Shown one piece after another: positions 23,241-34,171 of a stretch of DNA of 64,000 nt. Below the pieces are notes generated by a model. The model had not been told where the DNA came from. It saw only the letters and a program-made list of their open reading frames with translations, and made no database searches. Position 1 is the first letter of the stretch. The number at the start of each line of letters is the position of its first letter. Position numbers and translations under genes: made by a program. This DNA is from Diaporthe sp. PMI_573 (Eukaryota > Ascomycota > Sordariomycetes > Diaporthales > Diaporthaceae), in assembly GCA_021399435.1 (NCBI GenBank), contig JAJTUP010000007.1:248001-312000 (forward strand), read 5' to 3'.

Positions 23241-24930
23241 ATGTCCGAACAATCAAATGTCGTCGACCAGTTGACCGAAAAGCTGCGCGCAAGCACCGTC
23301 CAGGATGGTGCCCCTTCAGATGACTGGAAGCAGAAGCTGAACCTCCCAGCAAGGGACAACAGACATCAGACAGAGGTGTGTCATCCTACAATCATCATCG
23401 TGCCCTGTGCATGCACGGTTGCCCTGCACTGAGTCTGCAGCTAACAATCCGTCTTCTACCCGCCAGGATGTCACCAACACCAAGGGTTTTGAATTCGAGG
23501 ACTTCAAGCTTTCGCGCGACTTGATGATGGGCATATTCGAAGCAGGTTTTGACAAGCCCTCACCGATCCAAGAAGAGAGCATCCCCGTCGCCCTGCAAGG
23601 CCGCGATATATTAGCCCGAGCAAAGAACGGAACAGGAAAGACCGCCGCCTTCATCATCCCATGCCTCCAGAGGGTCAAGCCTCAAGTCCCCCGTATCCAA
23701 TGCCTCATCCTCGTCCCCACCCGAGAGCTCGCCCTGCAGACATCACACGTGTGCAAGACCCTGGGCAAGCACCTCAGCATCAACGTCATGGTCACAACTG
23801 GTGGTACCGGCCTGCGAGATGACATCCTCCGTCTCAGCGAGCCCGTCCACGTCCTCGTCGGCACCCCCGGCCGAGTAGCAGATCTTGCAAGACAGAACGT
23901 CGCCGACCTGAGCGAATGCCCCATGCTCGTTATGGACGAAGCAGACAAGCTTCTCTCGGTCGAGTTCCTTCAGTCTATTGAGGAGATCCTCGGGCGCCAC
24001 CCCAAGGACCGCCAGCTCATGCTCTTCTCCGCCACCTTCCCAATCTCGGTCAAGGACTTTTCCGACAAGCACATGACCACCCCTTACGAGATCAACCTGA
24101 TGGACGAGCTCACGCTGCGCGGCATCACGCAGTATTACGCTTTCATTGAGGAGAAGCAGAAGGTTCACTGCCTGAACACGCTCTTCTCCAAGCTGCAGAT
24201 TAACCAGTCCATCATCTTCTGCAACTCTACCAACCGTGTCGAGCTTCTTGCCAAGAAGATCACCGAGCTGGGCTACTCCTGCTTCTACAGCCACGCAAAG
24301 ATGCCCCAGGCCGCCCGAAACCGAGTCTTCCACGACTTCCGCAACGGTGTCTGCCGCAACCTCGTGTGCTCCGATTTGCTCACCCGTGGAATCGACATCC
24401 AGGCCGTCAACGTCGTCATCAACTTCGATTTCCCCAAGAACGCCGAAACCTACCTGCACCGCATTGGCCGTTCAGGCCGCTACGGCCATCTTGGCCTGGC
24501 CATCAACCTGATCAACTGGGAGGATCGCTTCAACCTCTACAACATCGAGCAGGACTTGGGCATTGACATCCAGCCTATTCCATCGACAATCGACAAGAGT
24601 CTCTACGTCTACGACAACCCTGAATCTATCCCCCGCCCCATGAAGCCCGCCCCGCAGCAGGCTCAAGCACAAGCCTCGTCTTACCAGTCTCAACCTCAAC
24701 CTCAACCTCAGCCTCAGCTCCAGCCCCAGCAGGCACTGGGCCAGAATGATTACCGCCAGAATGGAGGGCATCGCCAGTACCAAGGAAACCGCCAGGGCGG
24801 TCCTCGGGGCGGCGGCTCAGGCGGTCGCGGTCGCGGCGGCTACCAGGGCCAGGGACGGGGATTCCAAGGTTACGGTGGCCAGCGCGGCGGCCGTGGTCAG
24901 GGACCCCCAGCACCTGCACCACAGGCATAA
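23241..24930 (+). CDS. dhh1: DEAD-box RNA helicase Dhh1/DDX6 (532 aa)
   Basis: Exons 23241-23375 and 23467-24930; the 91-bp intron has donor GTGTGT, branch GCTAACA and acceptor CCAG (phase 0). The helicase core is complete: Q motif (FDKPSPIQ, about 75-82), motif I AKNGTGKT (97-104), PTRELA, TPGR, DEAD (about 202-205), SATFP, then the C-terminal RecA domain with VVINFDFP and [10 protein letters not shown]. The segment [19 protein letters not shown] and the first 50 residues match the Dhh1/DDX6 subfamily. Dhh1 works in the cytoplasm and P-bodies with Dcp2, Pat1 and Ccr4-Not in translational repression and mRNA decapping. The tail (about 420-532) is a Gln/Pro run (repeat QPQPQPQ from a CAACCT array) followed by an RGG-rich region, both suited to RNA binding and condensation. 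Confidence 0.95.
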
Positions 24931-27900
24931 TTCCTCTTCATATCCGTTTGTCTGTTGGATGCGGGGTGTTGGTGTGTTCCATTTCTGTCCAATTCCTCTG
25001 TGGAATTTTTGAATTATTTTTTCTTCGACTTCATGCTCTTTGGTTCTTACAGTCAGATGATATCCTAGACCGGATCGCGCTTTGAAGGGACCCTTCTGCC
25101 CTGCTAATTTCTCACTCTCCGCTGTCACCTCTCAAAAGCCCCATCCTCACACCTCGGCGGCGGCACTAACGACGCTTTTCATGATACCAGCATTCATTGG
25201 AACGTTGGGGGTCGTCCTCATCTTGGCCATCATCACGGTCATATTTGATATTTGGACAGCATTTTGTGTTGCAAGAAAGGACACGGGGGCAGGCCGTGGT
25301 GTCTATGCTTCGTGGTACTAGCAATGGGTCCCACAAAATGAAGGGGTTGATCCTAGATCTCTGATTTTTCATGCTTCTTTACGCTTCTTTCCGGCGGCGG
25401 ATTCGGCGTTTTGCGAAACGGAGGCATCATATATAACGGTGTCCGGAGTACCACCGCGGTGAGACGGCTGGGACCGGTTATGGAGTTGGATGGATGTCCA
25501 TTCACGGACGGGCTCGCATGGCCAGGGACAAATGCAAAATGGGGTTAGCGTCTTTCGTCTCGGTGTGCCACTCGAAGGGTGGCCTCGAGACCATATGCTG
25601 TACCCACAGAAGCATGTTTGCAATGCGAAAACATGCGGGAGGAAGCGGGGGAGGTAGTGCAGCATGGGGCGCTGTACCGACGTGATTTCACGACTATAAC
25701 GGCACGAACTCATGAAAAGGCGGGGGGTTGTTATGATTGCGGGCGACGACGACGGCACCCAGGTGTTCGGACTGGGTGCCAGGACAAGATGGCCTAACGC
25801 CTGGCCCTGCGACTGAAGCTTTGCAGCTGGGGTACATTTACGGTTTCGACATTGACAGCGGCGGATCACTGCGATTTGCCGCACAACACGAGCCCTCTCT
25901 ACCCTGGCTGAACGAGCACATGCCCCGCGAGGGCACACACTTTATCTCAACACGACAATCTTGGAGCTCATGGTGGCATCGCGCACCAACTTCGGGCCTG
26001 ACTCTACAACCTTTACGGCTGCTCACCCTCGCATCCAAACGATCGAAGTGCAAGGACGATTTACCGATCTCATCCCACCTCAGGCCCCCCATGCTACCCC
26101 CGGTCTAGGCCCTTATGGCTCAAAGCAATCGAATCGTCGGGTGCAAGGTGACGCCGCACTCGCCAATCTCAAGAATCACCACACACAAAAAATTACCACA
26201 AAAAGCAAACTGAGAGGGGGACAAGGGTTTGGGCAGAAGGAATGAATGGCTGGGGGGGGGAGATATGGGGGCTTTCTGGCATCAAGCGAGCTGGCTAACT
26301 GGACTGGACTGCTATGTTGTAGCGGTCGGTCCTGATCACGCATTGTGCACGTTGGCCCTGGAGGGCTTGATGAGACCTTGTTCCTCCTTTTTCCCCGTTT
26401 CTTCTGCCGAACCGGCCACATTAGGATAGTGCAAATTGGAGCACTGTTTTTCCCCCTCCCCCTCCTATTCGTGCTGATGATTTGTTGTTGCGCCCTGTTG
26501 TTGTCCTGTGTCTTGATGTCATTGAGCGCGTGACAGTTCGCTTGATGTGTGTGACCGACAGACAGACACATCTCGTAGTCTGGTGGGAGATGGACTCCTT
26601 GTTGGGGTCCATTTCACTTCGCCGCAGTTCTTGTTGGCGTTGGTTGTTCCACCACATTCCCAACCGACTAACCCTTGGCATGGTGATAGGTTTCCCTGGA
26701 TGCACGCGTTGCACCTTCCGGACGGCCACACCCGATCCGCGGAGTCCTGCACACATGACGCATGTTAAAATGCTGGCCTTTGCTGGCTCTTCTTTCTCAC
26801 AGCAATTCCTGACATATGATATGTGGAACCGCCCCTTGATATGGTGACGGGTTGCCCTAGATGCACGGCACACCTGCCGGACGGCCATACCCGATCCTGA
26901 ATGACGCATGTTAAAATGCAGCTCTTTGCTGCCTCTTCTTTCTCACAGTCCCCTGACAGGTATATGTGGAACCGCCCGACCCTGCCGCGGATGGGGAGCC
27001 GGCTCGCCTCTGGCGGTGAGCACGTGGCTTTTGCGTGCTGATGGTGTTAACTCCCTTGTCCAGGATCTGCTTCCATGCGAGCCGTCATCGTCTCTGGGAT
27101 GGGGGCACAGGTGGGCACCCGGAATGGGAGGGTGGGACTGTTCCGTGGCCCCCCAATGGTGGGTGTGGGTGTGTGTCTGCAAGGTGGCCTGTGAAGGGCG
27201 TCGGTCTGCGAGTGTGTTGAGAGTTCTGGGCGGGCGGGCCCGATACTGGCTGTTGCCAGGCAGGTTTTTCAATGGAGTCTAGACTTGGCCCCCGAGTCTG
27301 CCTGGCCTCGTTGGCATCTTGCATGACGGACTCCAGGGTTGGGCTATGTGGTCTCGGCGATTCGGGTACGCCATCATGGACAAACCGCTGGCGCATGGGT
27401 GGGTTTGTGTGTATGTAGGGGCGCGCATGCTGCATGATCTTGCTTCCCCGGGTCAGATCCGAGGTCTATGTGTGGCAACCCTCTTTGGATCCTTGGTGCC
27501 ACGTTGGACAAGGACGTCCGGGGCAGGCTGTTCACAGCCTATCCTGGATAACGGGACTCGCGGATGGCTCCAATCCAGAGGTCTGCTTCACCCGGGCGTA
27601 TGCGGCGTTGCTGATCTTGTGTGTGTATCTGTGTCTCGGCGGCGCAGCAGCAGCAGCCAGCAGCAGCCAGCAAGCCTCAAACCCCAAATGGTCCTCGGTG
27701 AAGGAGCTGCGGGTAGGTGACAATCTGCCGTGCATGCTGGGTGCCTCGAAGACTGGGTGTGATAGGGCCTGGACGAGCCGCGGTACTATACTCCAGGCTT
27801 GCGTCGATGACGCGCCCTAGAATGTTCGACGGACGAGCTGCGTCCCCTCCTGTACCCTACCCTGCCTTCCCTTACCTCCCTTCCTTTTTCCCCTGTCCTC

Positions 27901-29662
27901 GCCTATGATTCCGTCCTCTTCCCGGCTTCCCCACACACCCTCTCGCATGCTGTGCGACAATACACTCGTCCTTGTATGGTGTCCGGGGACAGCAAGACAT
28001 GAGATTTGAACCGGGTGTTCATGCGCAAATCTCTGCAGCAACCCAGCCCGCGGATGTCTTCCGGTCGCCTCGCCCATCCCTCGCAGTGAGGTCGCTCGGC
28101 AGGCGAGCCTGCCCCTAATCCTGCAGCAACCTTTGCAGAAGTATTTCGTCGCCCACCCCTCCCTCCTGCGAGCTGATTGATGCTACCTAACCCCTTACCT
28201 TACCTCTTGTCTCGCGGCTGCTGCTCCGCGGCTGCAACGTCCAATGAACCTGACCTGGCTGATTGTGTCGAAACATGTCCCCCATGTTTGTTTTTGCTCC
28301 CCGGCACGAGCGGAGGAAATCCAGTGGGTTCCGTGTGCAACATGCCTCTGGCAGGTTGGTGCTGTCTGTCGTACAATCCCTCGGCGACGCAACTGCGAGG
28401 GTTATTTATATTACCACTGTTTATAGATACATAGGTACATAGGTACAATCTGCACCTCACCCCCATGATACTCGAGCCGTGACGGCAACAACCGGCTCAT
28501 CGTGTGAAAAATGGGTGCGCGGGTGTAGAGGGAAGTGGCGGATTGACGTGCCGTTTACAAGATCCCACGCTGGTCGGGCGACCGATGCTATGCACCCTGT
28601 TTCAAGTTGTTTATCGGGTTTTTGGAGTGCCTATGTATTATACGCGGTGGAGGCTGGAATATTGTCAAGATGAGAACGGTGGTGGATTACTATAAATACT
28701 GCACGTCGAGATCATGGTCTTGCTTCGAACGTTGTCGACCTCATGTTTTGTTCTAGGTACAAAACTTTCGTCATCCGATCTTATGTCCTTAATCATCCAT
28801 TATTTTGCCAGAGTCACTCAAATCTGACCTCTCCTACCCATCCTCGCTCCGTGCACCTTCTTTCAACTCTCCGCCATGTCTAGCCCTCAAACCTGGTCAA
28901 CGCAAGCTGAAGCTGGGTCTCATGCTGGGTCTCAATCTGGGAGGCGAGTTTCGTCCTTGTACCTCTCTACTCATGGTCAGGCCTTCAGCATACTCAAGTA
29001 CATATTTGCCCCCAATATCCCTATCATATGCTGCCAATGGCAGTTGTCATAGGGTCGACCTTACGAACAGCCGGGTTGACTGAACAGCCAATCTAGTCCT
29101 GCAAGTGATGCAAGCCATGGCAAGCCGCAGATCGCGTCGGTCAACCAGCAGGAAGCCGAGTCGCCGCAGGTGCGAACCGATACATATTGTCAGGAGAGTT
29201 TGGGATATACAGTACAGACTCGGGACACAAAGGATCTTGTCTTGCGCCAGGCGGGGATCAAAGAATGTTTTCTGCTGGTTGAGCAAAGGCTCTTTGATGG
29301 CCCGAGTGCAGATGCTCAGAAGAGTGGTCAGAATGGCACTCGGGGACGTTGAATATATGTAGAGCTCGGTAAACGGCGCATACTTGGTGGGACGGGGGTC
29401 TTCTGTGGTGTGGTACATGTGAGCCGCCTTAGGGGCTGGATGTGGAATGAGTGGTAGATAGCCAAGCTTGTATCGACACCACAGAACTAAATCATGTTTT
29501 TCACTTGCCCTCTTGATCCAATCTCGATGAAAACGCTTTCGCTAAAACCGTCTAGTGCGATCAATAGCTTGTCGACTTGGAACATTACTCCCCCTCATAT
29601 GCGCGTATATCCGAATTAGACAGATTCTTTGACGGGGTTTCATTTATGTGGGACTCTAGAGC
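24931..29662. other. gene-poor stretch of about 4.7 kb
   Basis: Starts with the 3' untranslated region of dhh1. I find no ORF with domain features or clean splice structure. It contains an imperfect tandem duplication (26681-26980), a CAGCAG run near 27645 and a short ATACATAGGTACATAGGTAC repeat near 28428. A 46-codon ORF with one membrane segment (MIPAFIGTLGVVLILAII, from about 25181) is too short to call. Confidence 0.5.
26681..26980. repeat. imperfect tandem duplication, about 150-bp unit
   Basis: Copy 1 is about 26681-26837 and copy 2 about 26841-26980. Shared landmarks in the same order: TGGTGA, CGGACGGCCA, ACCCGATCC, TGACGCATGTTAAAATGC, CTTCTTTCTCACAG, CTGACA and TGTGGAACCGCCC. Copy 2 has a deletion of about 10 bp after CGATCC and several substitutions. 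No coding potential is shared between the copies. Confidence 0.8.
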
Positions 29663-29893
29663 ATGTCCTTTGATAGGAAATACCTAGATAATTATGACGA
29701 ACTCTTGAACCGAACCAGAGCTGCCTCCTTCGACGACGCCGGCGAGACGGCTCCCCCGGCCTCAGCAGCCCGGCTGATGTTAACGGACCAGACTCTGATT
29801 TTTCTATCGCACGGCGGTGGCGTCAATGTGAGTGTAGCTGAACAAGCAGCGTATCTTATTGTCACTAATCCTTAGTTTCAGCAACCCGTCTAA
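29663..29893 (+). CDS. possible small protein (58 aa), doubtful
   Basis: ATG 29663 opens 55 codons (MSFDRKYLDNYDELLNRTRA...). At 29828 there is a donor GTGAGT, followed by a branch CACTAATC and acceptor TTTCAG at 29880-29881, then four codons to TAA (29893). Codon use in exon 1 is balanced and GC-rich, unlike the AT-rich surroundings. No signal peptide or domain is visible. It could be a real small gene, or the 3' end or remnant of a lost gene. The splice signals are good, but the product is unsupported. Confidence 0.3.
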
Positions 29894-30270
29894 GGCGCAT
29901 TAAGGTACATATGAATCGGTCTAGTCTGATGCATACATAATGGGTGAAAGCCACAACTCCAGCAAATTGTCTCAACATGACAGTAAGATAAAACTGGTCG
30001 TCAAGCTGGCAGTGTATTCATTTATGCCACACATTGGAAAGGTTGTGCGTATCACATGTGTGCACAGACTAGTATGATGACGATGGAAGATAAGATGCGG
30101 AGACGGCTCTGGCGGCGATCTCGGAGTCCACGGTGTACGCCGGGACCTCGATAAGATGCGGGCAATTTCATATTGGCCCCAATTTCTTTTCACATCATCG
30201 AATTGCAGCTTCGACGCAAAATTTCCCGCCGTCCCGCCGTCAGCCAGAATAAGCCCAAGACGGCCTCGGA

Positions 30271-31806
30271 ATGTCTCTCCGACGAACAGTCTCCGTTGCG
30301 GTCGCTGCCGTGAGCGTCTTCACTACAGGATTCATCCCAGTCCACGCAGTTGCGAGCCCCGGTGTAGAAGAGCAAAAGCCTGTCATAAACACAGACGTAC
30401 AGGATGGGGAATATGATTCATACTGGACAGGGTCGCCATTTTTCAAGCATGCCGAGATGCTGATGAAGGAGAGCCCTCTCATCGACACGCATATCGATCT
30501 CCCACAAATCATTCGGTCCCTCGGTGGGTAATCCCACTGAATGAGCTGATCCATGAAACGACTCATTTGAATGAATATGCTAATCCTAATACACTATCAG
30601 ACCGTCGTCCACTCTCTATACTTCCCGACCTTGCAACTTATACACCAGGTCACATCGACATCCCCCGCCTGAGAAAAGGCCACCTCGGCGCAGCCTTCTG
30701 GACCGTCTGGGCACCATGCCCAGACTTCCTGGGCATCGACGTCGGCGCCGACTACAACATTCCCAACGACGGCCTCCGCGACGCCCTGGAGGTCCTCGAC
30801 CTCATCAACCAGATGATAGCCTCGCACCCGGACCACTTCCGGCAAGCCCGCTCGTCGCAGGACATCCGCTCCGCCTTCGAGGCGGGCAAGGTCGCCAGCC
30901 TGCTCGGCATGGAGGGGACGCACTTTCTCGGCAACTCGCTCTCGACGGTCCGCCTGTTCGCGCAGCTCGGGGTCCGCTACGTCAGCCTCACGCACATGTG
31001 CCACAGCGCGTTCGCCAGCTCATCTGGGTTCGGGAAGCCCATGGGCCCGTCCGGCCACGAGGGCAACGGCCTCTCGGAACTGGGGCGGGAGCTCATCGCG
31101 GAGCTCAACCGGCTCGGGCTGCTGGTTGACCTGTCGCACTCGAGCGACGAGACCGCCAGGCAGGCTATCGAGCTGTCCAAGGCGCCTGTGGTCTGGACGC
31201 ACTCTGTCTCGCGGGCCCTGTACAATCATCCGCGCAACGTGCCTGATGAGTTGCTGCGGTTGATTGGCTCAGGGGAGGGGAAGAACCCCGGAGTGGTTCA
31301 GTGCGTGTTCTTCCCTGCGTTTGTGGGCCCCACAGTCGAGACTGCAAATGTTTCGAGGCTCGCGGACCATATTGAGCATGTTGCTGGGATTGTGGGAAGG
31401 AAGCATGTCGGGATAGGGTCAGACTTTGACGGCATGTTTGCATCTGTGAAAGGGCTGGAGGATGCCAGCAAGTATCCCAACTTGGTAAGTGGAGATAATA
31501 TTGACTGAGTTGGATTCTGACTTTGCGAGGAAACTCAATTACTGACCGGGAACAACGCAGATCACTGAGATGCTGATCCGTGGCTGGTCGGATGAGGAGG
31601 TCAAGGACCTGATGGGGCGCAACCTCATGCGGGTCATGGATGAAGTGGATGCTGTCTCGGAACGGCTCAAGTCTGAGAATGCATCGACGGCAATCTGGGA
31701 GAAGCGGACAGATCTGCCAGCGCAGTGGGGCGGTGACAGCAACATGTTCTACCCTTACGAGGTGCAGGACATCCAGGCCAAAATACCCCAGCACGATGAG
31801 TTGTAA
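30271..31806 (+). CDS. secreted membrane-dipeptidase-type peptidase (M19)
   Basis: Exons 30271-30523, 30601-31484 and 31561-31806 (460 aa); introns are 77 and 76 bp with matching phases 1 and 0. Residues 1-28 form a signal peptide (VSVAVAAVSVFTTGFIPVHA). The zinc site of renal-dipeptidase-like enzymes is visible: H74 and D76 in DTHIDLP, Glu189 in LGMEGTHFLGN, His264 in VDLSHSSDE, His285 in VVWTHSVSRAL, then the substrate-binding HPRNV and the catalytic-type Asp in GIGSDFDG. The family cleaves dipeptides, including D-residue and beta-lactam-type bonds. Fungal members are vacuolar, secreted, or recruited to metabolite clusters (GliJ type); no cluster is present here, so general extracellular dipeptide hydrolysis is likely. 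Usual family length is 400-470 aa. Confidence 0.92.
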
Positions 31807-33164
31807 GCCCACAATGCTGGCAAGTAATTGGCAGTATGAAATTCAGGATGAGCCAAACGGAACTCTCCTATGGGATAGTGAGGTCTTGATGAGACAACCG
31901 AGCTTGAAATTGTGACAGACATCGTTTCGACGTTTCATCATATGCAGAATTGTATTGCCAACTATGCGAAGGGAGCTACCTGACTAGGTATCCAAACGAG
32001 ACGGATTGCAGACCGTGGAGTTTACTGTGGCCCACAAATTGTGAAAGACTCGAGGCTGATGGTCATCACTGGAAGTATCACTTTCGAAAGTGTTTCTTGC
32101 TGAAGAAATCGCGCAAATGTCTCACGTTGAGTGGTGGCCTCGGCAACCATAGCAGAAAATATTTTATTAGGTTTACTTCTATACTACATTGGCTAATTTG
32201 AGGAAAGTGGTCTGGAATATATCTCAGCGCCAAGAGATTACATCGGCATGTAGTTTGCATATCTTCAGTATTATTTGGTACCTACAGCTAGTCCTTTCGA
32301 CTCTGTGCCTTGCCATCGACTTTCTTACCCTAGTTGTCCTAGATCAGCTCTAGCACAAGCACAGCGTCTTTTGACTCATGAGGTTCTCTGATACATGTAC
32401 TCGGTGCCACTGGGTCAGAGCTTTTGAAATATCTCATTTGTATGAGTTACTTGCTTCATGCTCGACACAATCGGCCGAGGCTTGTAATCGGGATATATTT
32501 AGAGGCTGAATGGTCTAGTTTGGAGACGATGTCATATCCCAAGGACAAGCTTCAAATGTTGTTGGACGTAAAGCAGGTTTGTGAGAAACTCATACATGTA
32601 ATCCCATGGTCCTAAGACTCTGGTCGCTTAGAGGCCCAGGTGTCAAGCAATTAGTCCATGCGGCAACGAGTTGGCCTCCCGCATCACCGTCTTGGCAGCA
32701 ACTCTCAAACGACGCGGCTTGCTGCGCCTTCCAGGGGAGCACTCACGCACAGCATGATGACGCTTAACACAGACCTAGCAGGTTGGCCAGTGCTGCTACG
32801 CCGCCCGTTGCGAATGATTCTTGGCAACAGACACTTTGTCTCGTCTTTATTGCGTTGAGGGCCAAGCTGCTCACCGCACCATTCAAGCGAAAGCGTAACT
32901 ATATCGCCAAGCAAGGGGATCGCGGGGAAGTTTCCCAGCAAATACGCGTCTTGTTTCAACGTTAAGGGGGCTTCAAGCACTCGCGTTCGGTTGCAACAGA
33001 TTCCAAGCTTCGAGCCGAGTACTTAAATGTGCTGATCTCCCCAGATGACTTGTTCCATTCATCACAAAACTTGAAGAACACACTCCCGACTGACTGCGTG
33101 CTCGAACCAAGAAACACTCTCAGTCTATTTCAAACCCCACAGCCAGAACCAGTTACTGAGCATC
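31807..33164. other. intergenic, nothing recognised
   Basis: About 1.36 kb between the dipeptidase and Nudix genes. AT-rich in its first half; no supported gene. The last 150 bases are the likely promoter and leader of the Nudix gene. Confidence 0.6.
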
Positions 33165-33768
33165 ATGGGAGGCCAACGCCCACACGTCGAGATAGCAGCC
33201 GTCATCCCCGATGGACAAGGAAAGATCGTCATCGGGAAAAGAAAGGGCAAAACTGGCACAGGTATGAACACAACGAATATCAGTTCCTTTGCCCCGTACG
33301 ACAAGACATACGTGGTCGAGCCAGATGTGAAGGGCAGTTCTGACGCACATACCAACAATAGGACTCTATGAGTTGCCAGGTGGTAATCTGGATTTTGGAG
33401 AGGACATCTTTGCCAGCATTAAGAGAGAGGTTCTTGAAGAGACTGGCCTCAAGATCGTTCCCAAGAAGATCATCGCGTACACCAATGATATTCAGAAGGC
33501 AGAGGAGAAGCACGAAGTGACTCTGTACGTGCTCTCAGAGCGAGAGGACCCGTCGCAGCAGCCTGAGGTAGGCATAAGAAACCAGAAACCCATTTTCCAA
33601 GTGGTGAACACAATGCTGACAATCCAATGCACACAGACGAAGGAGGCCCATAAGATCGAAGGCTGGGAGTGGAAGGCCTGGAAGGAGATTGCGGGCTTGG
33701 GTGAAGCTGAGCTATTGTCACGGTTTCGAGCAGGGCTATCGAATAGAGCAAGTAAACTGGTATTCTAA
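33165..33768 (+). CDS. Nudix hydrolase, C-terminus replaced by a retrotransposon LTR
   Basis: Exons 33165-33261, 33362-33567 and 33637-33768 (144 aa); introns are 100 and 69 bp in phases 1 and 0. The Nudix box is complete: GGNLDFGED, then REVLEETGL (pattern G-x5-E-x7-R-E-U-x-E-E-x-G-U), which binds Mg2+ for cleavage of a nucleoside diphosphate linked to X. The N-terminus (PHVEIAAVIPDGQGKIVIGK) is the first strand of the fold. The size resembles small NUDT15/MutT-like hydrolases of nucleotide triphosphates. The last 17 codons and the stop (from 33716) belong to the LTR of the Copia element inserted in exon 3; the former C-terminal codons now lie at 40336-40391. The core fold and catalytic box remain, so the protein may still work, but its mRNA 3' end must now come from the element. 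Confidence 0.9.
33711..33715. repeat. target-site duplication GCTAT, left copy
   Basis: GCTAT directly before the left LTR; the same five bases follow the right LTR at 40331-40335. Five base pairs is the usual Copia-integrase duplication. Confidence 0.93.
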
Positions 33769-33871
33769 TCTACAGACAATAGGGGGCTCTAAGCATGGTT
33801 ATATACTCGGGGACCAATGGCGCTAAGCTAAAAAGAGCGTAGTAACAATATAGAGCCCCTAATTCGTGACA
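33716..33871 (-). repeat. LTR, 3' copy of the element (left)
   Basis: 156 bp, TGTCAC...GTGACA. It differs from the right LTR at five positions (33781, 33791, 33805, 33847, 33861). Each is A here and G in the right copy, and four of the five follow a T (TpG to TpA). Confidence 0.96.
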
Positions 33872-33880
33872 CACCCCCCA
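33872..33880 (-). other. polypurine tract
   Basis: On the minus strand TGGGGGGTG abuts the 3' LTR, where the plus-strand primer of reverse transcription is expected. Next to it (33879-33897) is a perfect hairpin, CAGACAA - 5 nt - TTGTCTG. Confidence 0.75.
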
Positions 33881-34120
33881 GACAATAAAGTTGTCTGTAA
33901 CAATTGTGGGCTCGCTATTATAGTGTTTTGGCTACAATGGGAGCATTTACACACCTAAATAGAACAATGGGAAGCTCAATAAAACAATAGGAAATAAATA
34001 GGCAACTGCCATAAGCGCTTTCTACGCTTAAATACACACTTAAACCCTTCATGCCCTAGCTTTTAATGCTCGTTTCTGGTAATTCTAAGCAGCCAACCCT
34101 CTTTTTCTATATATTTTCAG

Positions 34121-34171
34121 ACACACACATACATACACACAAACACACACACACATATACATACACACACA
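34121..34171. repeat. CA/CATA microsatellite
   Basis: About 50 bases of ACACAC/ATACATAC directly before the ATG of the opposite-strand ORF in the Copia element. It is preceded by TATATATTTTCAG, which could be a splice acceptor of a leader intron. Confidence 0.8.

Noticed and set aside
25082..25321. ORF with one membrane segment downstream of dhh1
   Set aside because: About 46 residues from its best ATG, lying in the dhh1 3' flank; no homologue recalled and no splice evidence.
27960..28040. Possible tRNA T-arm (GGTTCAAATC on the minus strand)
   Set aside because: The flanking bases do not pair into a T stem and no acceptor or anticodon stem could be drawn.
29047..29418. 123-codon minus-strand ORF
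   Set aside because: Composition is not coding-like (many Cys/Arg/Leu from a non-coding frame) and no domain is recognised.
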